Shown here: positions 1 to 8,822 of the stretch, piece by piece
How the letters are laid out: every line of letters begins with the position of its first letter
Position numbering within the stretch: position 1 is the first letter of the stretch
Notes under the pieces: model-generated
The model's input: only the letters and a program-made list of their open reading frames with translations
Told to the model about the DNA's origin: nothing
Databases searched by the model: none
Translations under genes and position numbers: made by a program
Source: an uncultured Desulfobulbus sp.
GTDB taxonomy: Bacteria; Desulfobacterota; Desulfobulbia; Desulfobulbales; Desulfobulbaceae
DNA length: 64,000 nt
NCBI RefSeq assembly: GCF_963665445.1
Contig: NZ_OY762276.1
Span: 2,231,001 to 2,295,000 of the forward strand
Direction of reading: 5' to 3'

Positions 1-1
1 A

Positions 2-697
2 GCCAGGGAGCAGGCCATGAGCAATGTGGCCTCGAACCTGGCCAACATCAGCACCACCGGCTTCAAGAAGAATCGGATCAGCTTTTCCTCGGTTCTTCGC
101 GGTGCCCAACAGATCACGGATGCCAGCGGCAAGAATCTCGCCCGCATCCGCAAGATCAGCACCGACTTTTCCCAGGGAGGGATGCAGACCACCGACCGTC
201 CGCTTGACGTGGCCATCGACGGCGAAGGCTTTTTCAAGGTGCAGAAAGGCCAGGAGTTTTATTACACCCGTGCCGGCCGCTTCATGCTCGATGAGAACGG
301 CTTCGTGAAGACCGAAGATGGAGCCAATGTGCTGGGAGCCGGCAACAATCCCCTGCAGGTCGACACCACCCAGGGCAAAAACATATATATCGCTGAAACC
401 GGTGAAATATCGGTCAACGGGGTTATGGGCGGCGTCCAGATCGGTGTGTACACCGTTGATGACGTCGAGCAGCTGGTCAAGGTCGGCGATTCGCTGTTTC
501 GTCTCAAGGAGGGCGGAGATCAACCCCTGGCCACCGCCCGCACCCTCCAGGGGAATCTGGAGACCTCCAACATCAACATGGTGGAGGAGATGACCTCCAT
601 GATCGCCACCCAGCGGGCATTTGAAGCCAACACCAAGATTCTCGAAGGATATTCAAAACTTGGTGAAAAACAAGATGAACTCGGTTCCGTCAGTTAA
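2..697 (+). CDS. flgF: Flagellar basal-body rod protein FlgF, 5' end outside window
   Basis: FlgF is a proximal rod subunit of the flagellar basal body. The reading frame is open to the left edge and reads AREQAMSNVASNLANISTTG, the conserved amino-terminal flagellar rod motif (NNLAN..TTGFK type), so about 15 residues are missing and the ATG at 17 is internal. The carboxy end has the family signature EEMTSMIATQRAFEANTKIL. A hook/rod middle domain with the DGEGFF motif lies between. It is followed 42 bases later by flgG, the usual flgF-flgG order. FlgG-like assignment is excluded by the adjacent better FlgG. Confidence 0.93.
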   Translation, partial: AREQAMSNVASNLANISTTGFKKNRISFSSVLRGAQQITDASGKNLARIRKISTDFSQGGMQTTDRPLDVAIDGEGFFKVQKGQEFYYTRAGRFMLDENGFVKTEDGANVLGAGNNPLQVDTTQGKNIYIAETGEISVNGVMGGVQIGVYTVDDVEQLVKVGDSLFRLKEGGDQPLATARTLQGNLETSNINMVEEMTSMIATQRAFEANTKILEGYSKLGEKQDELGSVS

Positions 698-739
698 CGG
701 CGGCGCCTCCAATTGAGTATAGACTGACGAGGCCAACTT

Positions 740-1522
740 ATGCGCTCACTCTGGACATCAACCACCGGTATGTCAGCACAAAACCTGAACATGGACGTTA
801 TTGCCAACAACCTGGCCAACGTCTCAACCACCGGATTCAAGAAAAGTCGGGCCGATTTCCAGGACCTGCTCTATCAGATCATGAAGGTTCCGGGAAGCCC
901 GACCTCGGCGGACACCAAATCGCCCACCGGCATTCAGGTCGGGCTGGGAGTCAAGCCGGCGGCGGTGACCAAGGTCTTCACCACCGGCGATATCGTCCAG
1001 ACCCAGAACACCCTTGATGTGGCCATTGAGGGCCAGGGCTTTTTTCAGGTGCTGCTGCCCGACGGCAACACCGCCTACACCCGGGCCGGTAACCTGAAGA
1101 TGGATGGCGACGGTCGCCTCACCACCTCCGATGGCTACCCGATCCAACCTGAAATCACCATTCCCGAGGACGCCCGCGAAATCACCATCAGCGAAACCGG
1201 TGTGGTCAGCGCCATTCTCGGCTCGGACACCACCTCCACGGAGCTGGGCAACATCGACCTGGTCGACTTCATCAACGAGGCCGGGCTGATATCCATCGGC
1301 CGCAACCTTTTCCGCGAAACCGAGGCATCCGGCACAGCCATTGCCGGCACCCCGGGCACCGATGGCTTCGGCACCCTGTTGCAGGGATACATTGAAAACT
1401 CCAATGTCAATCTGGTCGAAGAGATGACGCAGATGATCACCACCCAACGCGCCTATGAGATCAATTCCAATGTGATCACTACCTCCGACGAGATGATGCA
1501 AACCGTGACTAACATGGTGTAA
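740..1522 (+). CDS. flgG: Flagellar distal rod protein FlgG
   Basis: Distal rod subunit connecting the hook to the proximal rod. The 260-residue product is the usual FlgG length, starts MRSLWTSTTGMSAQNLNMDV and has the NNLANVSTTGFKK motif near residue 24, an EGQGFF segment in the middle and the carboxy-terminal EEMTQMITTQRAYEINS motif. Both ends form the D0 coiled coil that packs rod subunits together. The gene lies between flgF and flgA in what appears to be one transcription unit. Confidence 0.97.
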   Translation: MRSLWTSTTGMSAQNLNMDVIANNLANVSTTGFKKSRADFQDLLYQIMKVPGSPTSADTKSPTGIQVGLGVKPAAVTKVFTTGDIVQTQNTLDVAIEGQGFFQVLLPDGNTAYTRAGNLKMDGDGRLTTSDGYPIQPEITIPEDAREITISETGVVSAILGSDTTSTELGNIDLVDFINEAGLISIGRNLFRETEASGTAIAGTPGTDGFGTLLQGYIENSNVNLVEEMTQMITTQRAYEINSNVITTSDEMMQTVTNMV

Positions 1523-1526
1523 GTTA

Positions 1527-2474
1527 TTGATTTATAGATTTTTTCTTGTATGCATCGTTTGTCTTCTCCCCTGCGTGACGCTGGCCCGGGTCGCGGTGCG
1601 TTTTCAGGAGAACGCCACCGTGACCGGCCCGCGAATCGTTTTGGGAGATATTGCGCAGATCAGCCCGACCGGAAAGCAAGGCCAGACGCTGGCCCTGCTG
1701 CCGATAGCCTCTTCCCCTGCTCCCGGCAAGAGCAAGGATCTCTACACCGTCTCGGTGATAAATTCCCTGCGCAACCGCAAGGAGGTTGGGGACGTGGACT
1801 GGCAGGGCAGTCCGAGCATAAGCGTCACCCGCCTGGCGAGCAAGATCTCAAGGGCGCAGATCGAGGCGATCCTGGGGCAGTTCCTGCAGCAAAACAGCAA
1901 CCGGTTGCCAAAGGCCGAAATCCGCCTCACCGTCCTCCATGCCCCCGATGAACTTATTTTCCCCAAGGGTGCCTTAAGCTGGAAGGTCATGCCGTCCAGG
2001 GCCGCAATTTTAGGGAGCAGCAGCTTTTCCATTGCCTTTGCGGTTGACGGACAACCGGCTGGCAACTGCGTGGTCCGCTGCAGGTTGGCCGCCCTGGGCG
2101 AGGTGGCCGTTGCCGCCCTGCCCCTGCGCAAGGGGGAGATCATTGGCGAACGCTCCATCCGCATGGAAAAGCGGGACCTGACCGGACTTGACGATCCCTA
2201 CCGCAGCAAAACACCGCTGATCGGCCTGGAGGCAGCCCGCACCATCTCCGCCGGAACCGTTCTCGACCATGAAATCATTGCCGCACCCTCAATCATCAAA
2301 AGCGGTGAAATGGTGACCATTATCGCCCTCAAAGGACCGATGCGGCTGAGCGCCAAGGGGCTTGCCAAGGAAAACGGCCGTGAAGGGGAAATGATTCGGG
2401 TGAAAAACATCAGTTCAAACAAGGTCATCTACTGCCGGGTCAACCGTCCCGGCGTTGTCACCGTGGAGTTTTGA
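1527..2474 (+). CDS. flgA: FlgA, P-ring assembly chaperone
   Basis: Periplasmic chaperone needed to build the P ring from FlgI. The 315-residue product has a hydrophobic signal peptide (about residues 1-20, ending near TLA-RVAV) and, in the carboxy half, an SAF domain (around residues 195-255, VAALPLRKGEIIGERSIRME and the TISAGTVLD turn) followed by the FlgA carboxy-terminal domain. No ATG is available near the start: the frame opens with TTG 4 bases after the flgG stop, which fits translational coupling. flgH starts immediately after it. Confidence 0.92.
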   Translation: MIYRFFLVCIVCLLPCVTLARVAVRFQENATVTGPRIVLGDIAQISPTGKQGQTLALLPIASSPAPGKSKDLYTVSVINSLRNRKEVGDVDWQGSPSISVTRLASKISRAQIEAILGQFLQQNSNRLPKAEIRLTVLHAPDELIFPKGALSWKVMPSRAAILGSSSFSIAFAVDGQPAGNCVVRCRLAALGEVAVAALPLRKGEIIGERSIRMEKRDLTGLDDPYRSKTPLIGLEAARTISAGTVLDHEIIAAPSIIKSGEMVTIIALKGPMRLSAKGLAKENGREGEMIRVKNISSNKVIYCRVNRPGVVTVEF

Positions 2475-2475
2475 C

Positions 2476-3207
2476 ATGAACAGGAAAATGGCGTCTACTC
2501 TCTGTGAATCTCGGCAACTGCTGCTGGTCTCCCTCTCCGCCCTTGCCTGCGCGCTTCTCCTTTTCGGCTGCGCCAACCAGCATACGGTCGAAGTCGCCCC
2601 TGTCACCGAACCGCTGGAAGAACCGGTGGCCGGAGATGCCCGGCCACAATCGCCCGGAACCCTGTGGAACGGCGATGAAGGCAACTGGCTGGCAGATATC
2701 AAGGCTCGGCGGGTCGGCGATATCGTCACCGTGATTATCGAGGAGGAGGCCAGCGCCTCCAAGGAGGCAACCACGGATACGGATCGTTCCTCCAGTATTT
2801 CCGCCGGTATTTCCAGCCTGTTCGGCTTGGAGCAATCCCTTGCCAATCGAAACGCCAACCTCAACCCCTCTTCGCTGATCAGCGCTTCCACAGCCAATGA
2901 TTTTTCCGGCGGCGGCAAAACCACCCGCTCGGAAAACCTGGCCGCAACCCTGACCACCCAGGTGGTCAAGGTCTACCCCAATGGCAACCTGAAGATCCGT
3001 GGCGGCAAATCGGTTACGGTCAACAACGAAAACCAGATCATCTACCTTACCGGCATTGTCCGCTCCTACGACGTTTCCGCAGACAATACCGTTGATTCGG
3101 GCAATATCCTCAACGCCCAGATTTCCTATACCGGTAAGGGATCGCTTTCCGATAAACAGAAGCCCGGCTGGTTGATGCGCATTTTTGACAACACCTGGCC
3201 GTTTTAA
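2476..3207 (+). CDS. flgH: FlgH, flagellar L-ring lipoprotein
   Basis: Outer-membrane L-ring subunit. The product (243 residues) begins with a lipoprotein signal peptide whose lipobox is LLFG-C at about residues 29-33, so the mature protein starts with a lipidated cysteine. The family core follows: GTLWNGDEGNWLADIKARRV, VTVIIEEEASASKEATT, and the carboxy-terminal VRSYDVSADNTVDSGNI and QKPGWL motifs. ATG 2476 is chosen over the upstream in-frame TTG at 2455 because GTGGAG at 2463-2468 is correctly spaced and the longer form would overlap flgA. Confidence 0.95.
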   Translation: MNRKMASTLCESRQLLLVSLSALACALLLFGCANQHTVEVAPVTEPLEEPVAGDARPQSPGTLWNGDEGNWLADIKARRVGDIVTVIIEEEASASKEATTDTDRSSSISAGISSLFGLEQSLANRNANLNPSSLISASTANDFSGGGKTTRSENLAATLTTQVVKVYPNGNLKIRGGKSVTVNNENQIIYLTGIVRSYDVSADNTVDSGNILNAQISYTGKGSLSDKQKPGWLMRIFDNTWPF

Positions 3208-3227
3208 GATTTTTTGAGGAACCCACT

Positions 3228-4346
3228 ATGAAACACCGTACTGTGCTTCCCCTGTTGTTGGTCCTTTTCTCGCAGCTTTGCTGCCTTGATAACGCGTGGC
3301 CCACCAGAATCAAGGATCTGGCGGATATCGAAGGGGTGCGGCAAAACCAGCTCATGGGCTATGGCCTGGTGATCGGCCTCAATGGCACCGGTGACGATAT
3401 CAAAAAATCCGTTTTCACCAAACAGGCCATGGTCAATATGATCAAACGGATGGGCATGGCATTGACCGACACTGTTTTCAGTCAGATGAAAACCAAGAAC
3501 GTGGCCGCGGTCATGGTCACGGCCCAGCTGCCGCCCTTTGCCCGTCCCGGCTCGGCCATCGATGTGCAGATCTCCTCCATCGGCGATGCCTCCAGCCTCT
3601 CCGGCGGTACCCTGCTGATGACGCCGCTCAAAGGTCCGGACGGCAACACCTACGCCGTTGCCCAGGGGCCGCTGGCAGTCGGCGGCATTGCCTTTGGCGG
3701 CAAGTCGGCCAAGGTGCAGAAAAATTTTCCCACCTCAGGACGCATCACCGGCGGCGCACTGGTGGAACGGGCCGTGAACTACGCCCTGCCTGCCTCGGGC
3801 AATCTGATCTATCAGCTGCGGGAGACCGATTTCACCACCGCCGCACGCATGGTCGAGGCCATCAACGCCCACTTCGGCAACGGCACGGCCCATCCCGTGG
3901 ACTCCCGAACCATCAGGGTGCAGCAGCCATCGACCTTCCAGGGCGACATGGTCAACTTCATTGCCGATCTGGAAGGCATCGATGTCGAGCCGGATCAACC
4001 GGCTAAAATCGTGGTCAACGAGCGCACCGGCACCATTGTCATGGGCCAGGAGGTGCGCATCTCCACGGTGGCCGTCTCCCATGGCAATCTCAACCTGGTG
4101 GTCACCGATTCCATGCAGGTCTCCCAACCCAACCCGCTTTCCGGGGGAACGACGGTTGCCACGCCGACAACGACCGCCAACGCCACCGAGGATGCGGGCA
4201 ACCTGGTGGTCATGCCCATGGGGGCAAACCTTGGCGACATAGCGCGAGCACTGAATGCCATCGGCGCCACCCCGCGCGATTTGATCGCCATTTTCCAGGC
4301 CATCAAGGCCGCCGGCGCCCTGCATGGCGAACTGGTTATTCTCTAA
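3228..4346 (+). CDS. flgI: FlgI, flagellar P-ring protein
   Basis: Periplasmic P-ring subunit that forms the bushing around the rod. It is 372 residues long, the normal size, with a signal peptide over roughly the first 22-25 residues and the conserved start of the mature protein RIKDLADIEGVRQNQLMGYG followed by GLVIGLNGTGDD. Other landmarks are VAAVMVTAQLPPFARPGS and the end ALNAIGATPRDLIAIFQAIK. It depends on FlgA, encoded two genes upstream, for assembly. Confidence 0.97.
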   Translation: MKHRTVLPLLLVLFSQLCCLDNAWPTRIKDLADIEGVRQNQLMGYGLVIGLNGTGDDIKKSVFTKQAMVNMIKRMGMALTDTVFSQMKTKNVAAVMVTAQLPPFARPGSAIDVQISSIGDASSLSGGTLLMTPLKGPDGNTYAVAQGPLAVGGIAFGGKSAKVQKNFPTSGRITGGALVERAVNYALPASGNLIYQLRETDFTTAARMVEAINAHFGNGTAHPVDSRTIRVQQPSTFQGDMVNFIADLEGIDVEPDQPAKIVVNERTGTIVMGQEVRISTVAVSHGNLNLVVTDSMQVSQPNPLSGGTTVATPTTTANATEDAGNLVVMPMGANLGDIARALNAIGATPRDLIAIFQAIKAAGALHGELVIL

Positions 4347-4370
4347 ATTCAACGAGGCTTGCTGATACCA

Positions 4371-4682
4371 ATGAGAACCACGCTTGACAATCCGCTGCTC
4401 ACCGCACAAACGTCGACGGTTGATTCGCAAAAATCGCTCAAGGATCGCGCGGCACTGAAAAAGGCCTGTCAGGATTTTGAAGCCATATTTATCCAGTCGA
4501 TGTTCAAATCGATGCGGAAAACCGTGCCCGACGGAGGTCTCTTTGCAAAGGACCACGCCACCGAAATGTATCAGGACATGATCGATCAGGAAATCGCCAC
4601 CCGGGTTGCACAAAGGCAAAGCCTGGGGCTTGCGGATCAGATGTATCGCCAGATGGAAAAGGTACTTTCTGCCAAGAAATGA
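4371..4682 (+). CDS. flgJ: FlgJ-like rod-binding protein without muramidase domain
   Basis: Short rod-cap/rod-binding protein equivalent to the amino-terminal half of FlgJ. The 103-residue product has the core LKKACQDFEAIFIQSMFKSM, then KDHATEMYQDMIDQEIA and a final helix AQRQSLGLADQMYRQME. The peptidoglycan hydrolase domain found in enterobacterial FlgJ is absent, so wall penetration by the rod needs another enzyme. ATG 4371 is preferred to TTG 4359 because the GAGG at 4354-4357 is too close to the TTG. It is probably the last gene of the flgF-J unit. Confidence 0.88.
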   Translation: MRTTLDNPLLTAQTSTVDSQKSLKDRAALKKACQDFEAIFIQSMFKSMRKTVPDGGLFAKDHATEMYQDMIDQEIATRVAQRQSLGLADQMYRQMEKVLSAKK

Positions 4683-4725
4683 TCGGGCCTCCAATTTTTT
4701 CTCGTTTTTTTTTTCATTTTTTCTG

Positions 4726-4753
4726 TAAAGTTTTTATTAACCACAGCCGATAA
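4726..4753 (+). promoter_or_regulatory. Sigma-28 (FliA)-type promoter for the flgM-flgN unit
   Basis: TAAAGTTT at 4726-4733 and GCCGATAA at 4746-4753 match both halves of the FliA promoter consensus exactly. The spacer between TAAA and GCCGATAA is 16 bases, one more than the enterobacterial 15. It lies about 75 bases before the first gene of the unit. Confidence 0.85.
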
Positions 4754-4827
4754 AAAGCTAACGGGAAAATGAACACTCCCGTCAAATGAGCCAGGATGGC
4801 CCAAAAATGCTGCAGGGAGGCGGGAAA

Positions 4828-5397
4828 ATGGTTAATGAAATCAGCTCAAACAAGGCAAGTAGCTCCTTCTATTCATACAAGAACTTGAACGTGGATACCT
4901 CCAGCTCGCGGGCGACCCTCAACAAGGATGGCAGCCAGTCCATCTCCTCGGAGTCGGTCAGTTTGCGCAGCGAATCCACCTCGGCGCTGACCTATACCGG
5001 GTCCATGCAGCTCAAGGATGCAGCTGAAGCCGGGTACGAAAAGCTACGGGCCTATGTAGCCAATCTGCTGCAGGAACAAGGGGTGAGCACCAAAATAGCC
5101 ACCAGTGACGGAGAAATCGACCTGAGCTCGATCGAACCCGAGCAGGCACAGGAACTGGTGAGCGAAGACGGCTATTTTGGGGTAGAAAAAACATCGGAGC
5201 GGATTTTTCAATTTGCCATTGGCATCGCCGGCGGCGATACTTCCCGCATTGACGCAATCAAAGAAGGCATCGATAAAGGTTTTGCCGAGGCCAAGAAGGC
5301 CTTTGGCGACTGGTTACCCGACATCTCCTATGCTACCTACGATGCGGTAATGGAAAAACTCGATAACTGGGTTGCGCAATCAGAGGCTGAGGCCTAA
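4828..5397 (+). CDS. Unrecognised flagellar-cluster protein upstream of flgM
   Basis: I do not recognise this 189-residue protein with certainty. The first 60 residues are rich in serine, asparagine and threonine and look disordered. The rest is helical and acidic, ending with a pattern (GIDKGFAEAKKAFGDWLP, then ATYDAVMEKLDNWV) that recalls the DUF5610-type domain of some flagellar-cluster proteins; that link is from memory. No signal peptide or membrane segment. ATG 4828 is chosen because GGGAGG (4815-4820) lies 7 bases before it; an upstream in-frame start at 4786 lacks a ribosome site. It is the first gene behind a consensus sigma-28-type promoter and precedes flgM, so it should be made late in flagellar assembly. 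Confidence 0.8.
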   Translation: MVNEISSNKASSSFYSYKNLNVDTSSSRATLNKDGSQSISSESVSLRSESTSALTYTGSMQLKDAAEAGYEKLRAYVANLLQEQGVSTKIATSDGEIDLSSIEPEQAQELVSEDGYFGVEKTSERIFQFAIGIAGGDTSRIDAIKEGIDKGFAEAKKAFGDWLPDISYATYDAVMEKLDNWVAQSEAEA

Positions 5398-5420
5398 TCC
5401 ATTGATTTAAGGTGAACGTG

Positions 5421-5702
5421 ATGACTGTCAACTTTTTCGGAATGCCTGGTAGGCCCATTGGTGGCCTGAATGTGAATCAGGTCAGCGATTCGCAAAAGTC
5501 GTCCAAAACAAAACCAGCAGAAGAAGTGTCCTTTGGCTCGACCCTTGAGAGTGCCCAGGCCGCCCAATCCACCAGCAAGGTAGAAGATCCCGAGCGTGCG
5601 GCACGGGTCCAGCAGCTCAAGGCACAGGTCAGTGCCGGTACCTATGAGCCTGATCTCGAGTCAGTCTCTGCCCAACTGCTCAAATTCTTGGTTGAAAGGT
5701 AA
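5421..5702 (+). CDS. flgM: FlgM, anti-sigma-28 factor
   Basis: FlgM binds and holds FliA inactive until it is exported through the finished hook. The 93-residue product has the expected disordered amino half and a helical carboxy half, with RVQQLKAQVSAGTYEPDLES followed by SAQLLKFLVER; the KAQVSAGTYxxD element is the family signature of the sigma-binding region. AAGGTG at 5409-5414 sets the start at ATG 5421 rather than GTG 5412. flgN begins 4 bases after it. Location behind a sigma-28 promoter gives the usual negative feedback loop. Confidence 0.92.
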   Translation: MTVNFFGMPGRPIGGLNVNQVSDSQKSSKTKPAEEVSFGSTLESAQAAQSTSKVEDPERAARVQQLKAQVSAGTYEPDLESVSAQLLKFLVER

Positions 5703-5706
5703 GACC

Positions 5707-6060
5707 ATGGAGCGTGAAACTGTTCGCGAACTGTTGATTCAGCTGCGGGATACCATCCAGTTGGAGAGGGAGCATGCCAAGACCTTGGACCTCTCCGCGA
5801 TGTTGGATGATATCCGCCGCAAAGAAACACTGATCAAGGTGCTCAACTCCGTCAAAGAACTGCACCCTGAAGATCAGCAGTATGCCCAACAGATTCAGCA
5901 CGAGAATCGGCGCAATGCCTTTTTGTACCGGGCAACCTTGAACTGGATCCAGGAAACCATGGAATTTTTTGGACGAAGGTCAGCTCCCGTGACCTACACC
6001 CCGTACGGCAAAACCCGCAACTCTGCTGCCAACGGCCGGCTCCTCTCCGGCACCATCTGA
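5707..6060 (+). CDS. flgN: FlgN-like export chaperone
   Basis: A 117-residue, mostly helical cytoplasmic protein (ETVRELLIQLRDTIQLEREH, a KTLDLSAMLDDIRRKETLIK stretch and a basic carboxy tail). Helical chaperones of this size directly after flgM and before flgK-flgL are FlgN, which keeps the hook-filament junction proteins FlgK and FlgL soluble and delivers them to the export gate. The start is ATG 5707; longer in-frame extensions would run through flgM. Assignment rests partly on position, as FlgN sequences are poorly conserved. Confidence 0.8.
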   Translation: MERETVRELLIQLRDTIQLEREHAKTLDLSAMLDDIRRKETLIKVLNSVKELHPEDQQYAQQIQHENRRNAFLYRATLNWIQETMEFFGRRSAPVTYTPYGKTRNSAANGRLLSGTI

Positions 6061-6079
6061 TCCAACGCCTCTGCCTATC

Positions 6080-6108
6080 AACCGCCATGTCTGGCGGTTT
6101 TTCTTTTT
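6080..6108 (+). terminator. Rho-independent terminator after flgN
   Basis: Stem ACCGCCA/TGGCGGT (6081-6087 with 6092-6098), 4-base loop, then a T-rich tail. It closes the flgM-flgN unit just before the flgK promoter. Confidence 0.85.
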
Positions 6109-6149
6109 CATCCAACCTGTTGTAAAACTTCCGCAAAGAGCTTCCCCCC

Positions 6150-6177
6150 TAAACTCCCTCGCACTTTCTGCCGATAG
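6150..6177 (+). promoter_or_regulatory. Sigma-28-type promoter for flgK-flgL
   Basis: TAAACTCC at 6150-6157 and GCCGATAG at 6170-6177, with 16 bases between TAAA and GCCGATAG, the same spacing as the promoter at 4726. It lies just after the flgN terminator and 100 bases before flgK. Confidence 0.78.
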
Positions 6178-6276
6178 TATCAATAGGTAACATTTTGTTG
6201 CATGCACGTATTGCCCCAGGGCAAGCGTCCACGGCAGCATGATCTATTCGCAACCATCCGGGGGATCAGCGCACCC

Positions 6277-7674
6277 ATGACCAGCCTGCTCAATGCACTC
6301 AATGCCGGCAAAACCAGCCTGCTGACCAACCAAAAATCGATCGAGATCGTCGGCAACAACATCGCCAACGTCAATACCGAAGGGTATTCGCGGCAACGTG
6401 CCGAGCTCTCGCAGATTCCCGCGGTCAACTTCGGCGACTTCTTTGTCGGCCAGGGCGTGACCGTCTCCGACGTGAGCCGTGATTATTCGGTGTTTATCAA
6501 CCGGCAGCTGCAGGACAAGACCATCGAATACGGCGAAGAGAGCGGAAAATCCAACTCGCTGTCCGAGTTGGAACGTATCTTTTCGGTGGGCGAAGACAAC
6601 CTGGCCTCGCAGATCAACGACTTCTTCGACGCCTGGCAGGAGTTGACCGCCAACCCGAGCGGCGAGGTTGAACGGGATATCGTTCTCCAGCGGGGTGAGC
6701 TCCTGGGCGATGCCTTTGCCAGCATGACCGACGAGTTGGATACGGTTGTCTCCAACATGAACACCGAAATTATCGGCGAGGTGGATTACCTCAACGAAAA
6801 GATTGCGGAAATAGCCAAACTCAACGACCGTATCAGCCTGGTGGAAATTTCCGGACAAACCGCCAACGCCGCCCGTGATCAGCGGGATTTGATTGTCCAG
6901 GACCTCTCCGAGACCCTGGGCATCGAAACCTACACCGACAACCGGGGCATGCTCTGCGTGCAGCTTCCCGGCGGCATGCCGCTGGTGCAGGGCAATCTCT
7001 GCTCGACCATCAAGACCGTCACCAATGGGTCCAATGTCGATCTGCAGCTCGAAACCACCGGCGTCACTTTGGATATCGACCTGCAAAACCTGGGCGGCAA
7101 GTTCAAAGGGATGTTCGAGACCCGGGATGTGTTCATTGCCGACCTTCAGGAAAGCCTCAATACCCTGGCCATTGACCTGACCAGTGCGGTCAATGCGCAG
7201 CATGCTGCCGGCTACGGTTCCGACGGTGTGACCGGCCGGAATTTTTTCAACGATATTTCCGCCCTCGGCGTCGGCCAGGTCGCCAGCCGCAATGTGGCCC
7301 TGGCCATCTCGGATGCAACGGAGATTGCCGCGGCCGGCAATTCCACGGCAGCTCCGGGCGACAATGAAAACGCCCTGGCCATTGCCCAGCTTGAAATAAC
7401 CCACCACGTCGGCACCACCGGTGACACCTTTGACAACTATTTTGCCAAAATGGTGGCCGATGTCGGCATCGAGGCTGCCCGCAACGAATTGGCGCTTTCC
7501 GGTGCGGAAGATGCCTCGGTGCAGCTGCAAAACCTCCGCGACGGCTATTCCGGAGTTTCCCTGGAAGAAGAAATGATCGACTTGATTCAATATCAACGCG
7601 GCTTTGAGTCTTCGGCCAAATTCCTTGCCACCGTCGACGAAATGATGAATGCCCTCCTCCAGCTCAAAGGATAA
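6277..7674 (+). CDS. flgK: FlgK, hook-filament junction protein 1
   Basis: FlgK forms the first junction layer between hook and filament. ATG 6277 gives MTSLLNALNAGKTSLLTNQK, followed by the conserved IVGNNIANVNTEGYSRQRAE; an in-frame start at 6202 would add 25 residues unlike the family. The 465-residue product ends with SLEEEMIDLIQYQRGFESSA and TVDEMMNALLQL, the terminal helix typical of FlgK. GGGGGA at 6260-6265 serves as ribosome site. The gene follows a sigma-28-type promoter and is 3 bases upstream of flgL. Confidence 0.95.
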   Translation: MTSLLNALNAGKTSLLTNQKSIEIVGNNIANVNTEGYSRQRAELSQIPAVNFGDFFVGQGVTVSDVSRDYSVFINRQLQDKTIEYGEESGKSNSLSELERIFSVGEDNLASQINDFFDAWQELTANPSGEVERDIVLQRGELLGDAFASMTDELDTVVSNMNTEIIGEVDYLNEKIAEIAKLNDRISLVEISGQTANAARDQRDLIVQDLSETLGIETYTDNRGMLCVQLPGGMPLVQGNLCSTIKTVTNGSNVDLQLETTGVTLDIDLQNLGGKFKGMFETRDVFIADLQESLNTLAIDLTSAVNAQHAAGYGSDGVTGRNFFNDISALGVGQVASRNVALAISDATEIAAAGNSTAAPGDNENALAIAQLEITHHVGTTGDTFDNYFAKMVADVGIEAARNELALSGAEDASVQLQNLRDGYSGVSLEEEMIDLIQYQRGFESSAKFLATVDEMMNALLQLKG

Positions 7675-7677
7675 GCC

Positions 7678-8652
7678 ATGAAAGCCACCCAAGGAACCAC
7701 CTATAGAATGCTGGGATCCCGTCTCAACGACGTTTCCCTGCAGCTTGAAGAGCTGCGCTCCATAGGCGCAACCGGCAAGAAGCTGAACAAGGCCTCCGAT
7801 GATCCAGCATCGGTCCGTCCGGTGCTCAATTCCCGCAAGCAGATTTCCAATATCGACCGCAATTTGGAGACCATGGGAAAATCCCTGGACACCATGCAGG
7901 CCACCGATGGCCATCTCGAGCATGTGGAAAACATCATGCAACGGGCCAAGGAAATCATGACCAATGCGGTCAACGGCTCCCTCAACGACAGCGACCTCAC
8001 CGTTCTCGCCGACGAGATGGTGCAACTGCGCAAGGAGCTCCTTGATTCGGCCAACGGCATGGTGGACGGCAAGTACCTCTTTGCCGGGTATGAGGAGGAT
8101 ACCACCCCCTTTGTGGTCAATCCCGCCTACAACCCGACGCTGTATAACGCCAGCGACTCCTCGACCTGGCCCTATCTGTACCAGGGCGATGAAAACGCCA
8201 CCTCGCTGGAGATCACCACCGGTGAGCGCATCACGGTCAATCTCACCGGAAACGATCTCTTCTTCGGGACCACAACCTGGGATTCGACCACCTCCACCAA
8301 CAACAGCACGGAGTCCGGCCGTTACGATCTCTTCCTCGAACTCACCCAGGCGGAGGAGGCCCTGCGCTCCGGTAATGTGACCGACATGCAAACCTCCATA
8401 GACGACCTGGAAGGGGCCGCCGAACAGAATCGGCGCCTGCGCTCACAGCTCGGCAACCGCGCCAATCGGGTGGAAACGGCCATGGATTATCAGGAAGGGG
8501 TCAAGATCGATCTTGAGCAGATTCTTTCCCGTTATCAAGATGCCGATGCCATCGAGGCCTTCAACGCCATCGTCCAGCAGGAGACCGCCTTTCAGGCTGC
8601 GCTCAGTGTTACGGCCCAGGTTTCGAGCATGTCCATCCTCGACTACATCTAA
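7678..8652 (+). CDS. flgL: FlgL, hook-filament junction protein 3
   Basis: Second junction protein and flagellin relative. The 324-residue product begins MKATQGTTYRMLGSRLNDVS and has the flagellin-like amino-terminal helix (TGKKLNKASDDPASVRPVLN) and carboxy-terminal helix (AIVQQETAFQAALSVTAQVS, ending SILDYI), the pairing that forms the D0/D1 coiled coil. Length and position after flgK agree with FlgL. Confidence 0.94.
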   Translation: MKATQGTTYRMLGSRLNDVSLQLEELRSIGATGKKLNKASDDPASVRPVLNSRKQISNIDRNLETMGKSLDTMQATDGHLEHVENIMQRAKEIMTNAVNGSLNDSDLTVLADEMVQLRKELLDSANGMVDGKYLFAGYEEDTTPFVVNPAYNPTLYNASDSSTWPYLYQGDENATSLEITTGERITVNLTGNDLFFGTTTWDSTTSTNNSTESGRYDLFLELTQAEEALRSGNVTDMQTSIDDLEGAAEQNRRLRSQLGNRANRVETAMDYQEGVKIDLEQILSRYQDADAIEAFNAIVQQETAFQAALSVTAQVSSMSILDYI

Positions 8653-8822
8653 GTGAGCCAACTGATTCAAACCGCTTGCCTTTTTTATTTATTTACACGA
8701 TACTACCCCTAAAGATACTCTTCCTCGCCCATGCATTGCCCTTTTCAAGGCGCGGAGTGGGAGAAGCGTCTTGAACCTTATTTTTCATTCGGGATTTTCC
8801 GAACTGCCACAGGTATGCAACT

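Noticed and set aside
6244-8391. 715-codon open frame on the - strand across flgK-flgL
   Set aside because: It is the complement of two clear flagellar genes, with low-complexity glycine/valine/histidine composition typical of a shadow frame in GC-rich DNA.
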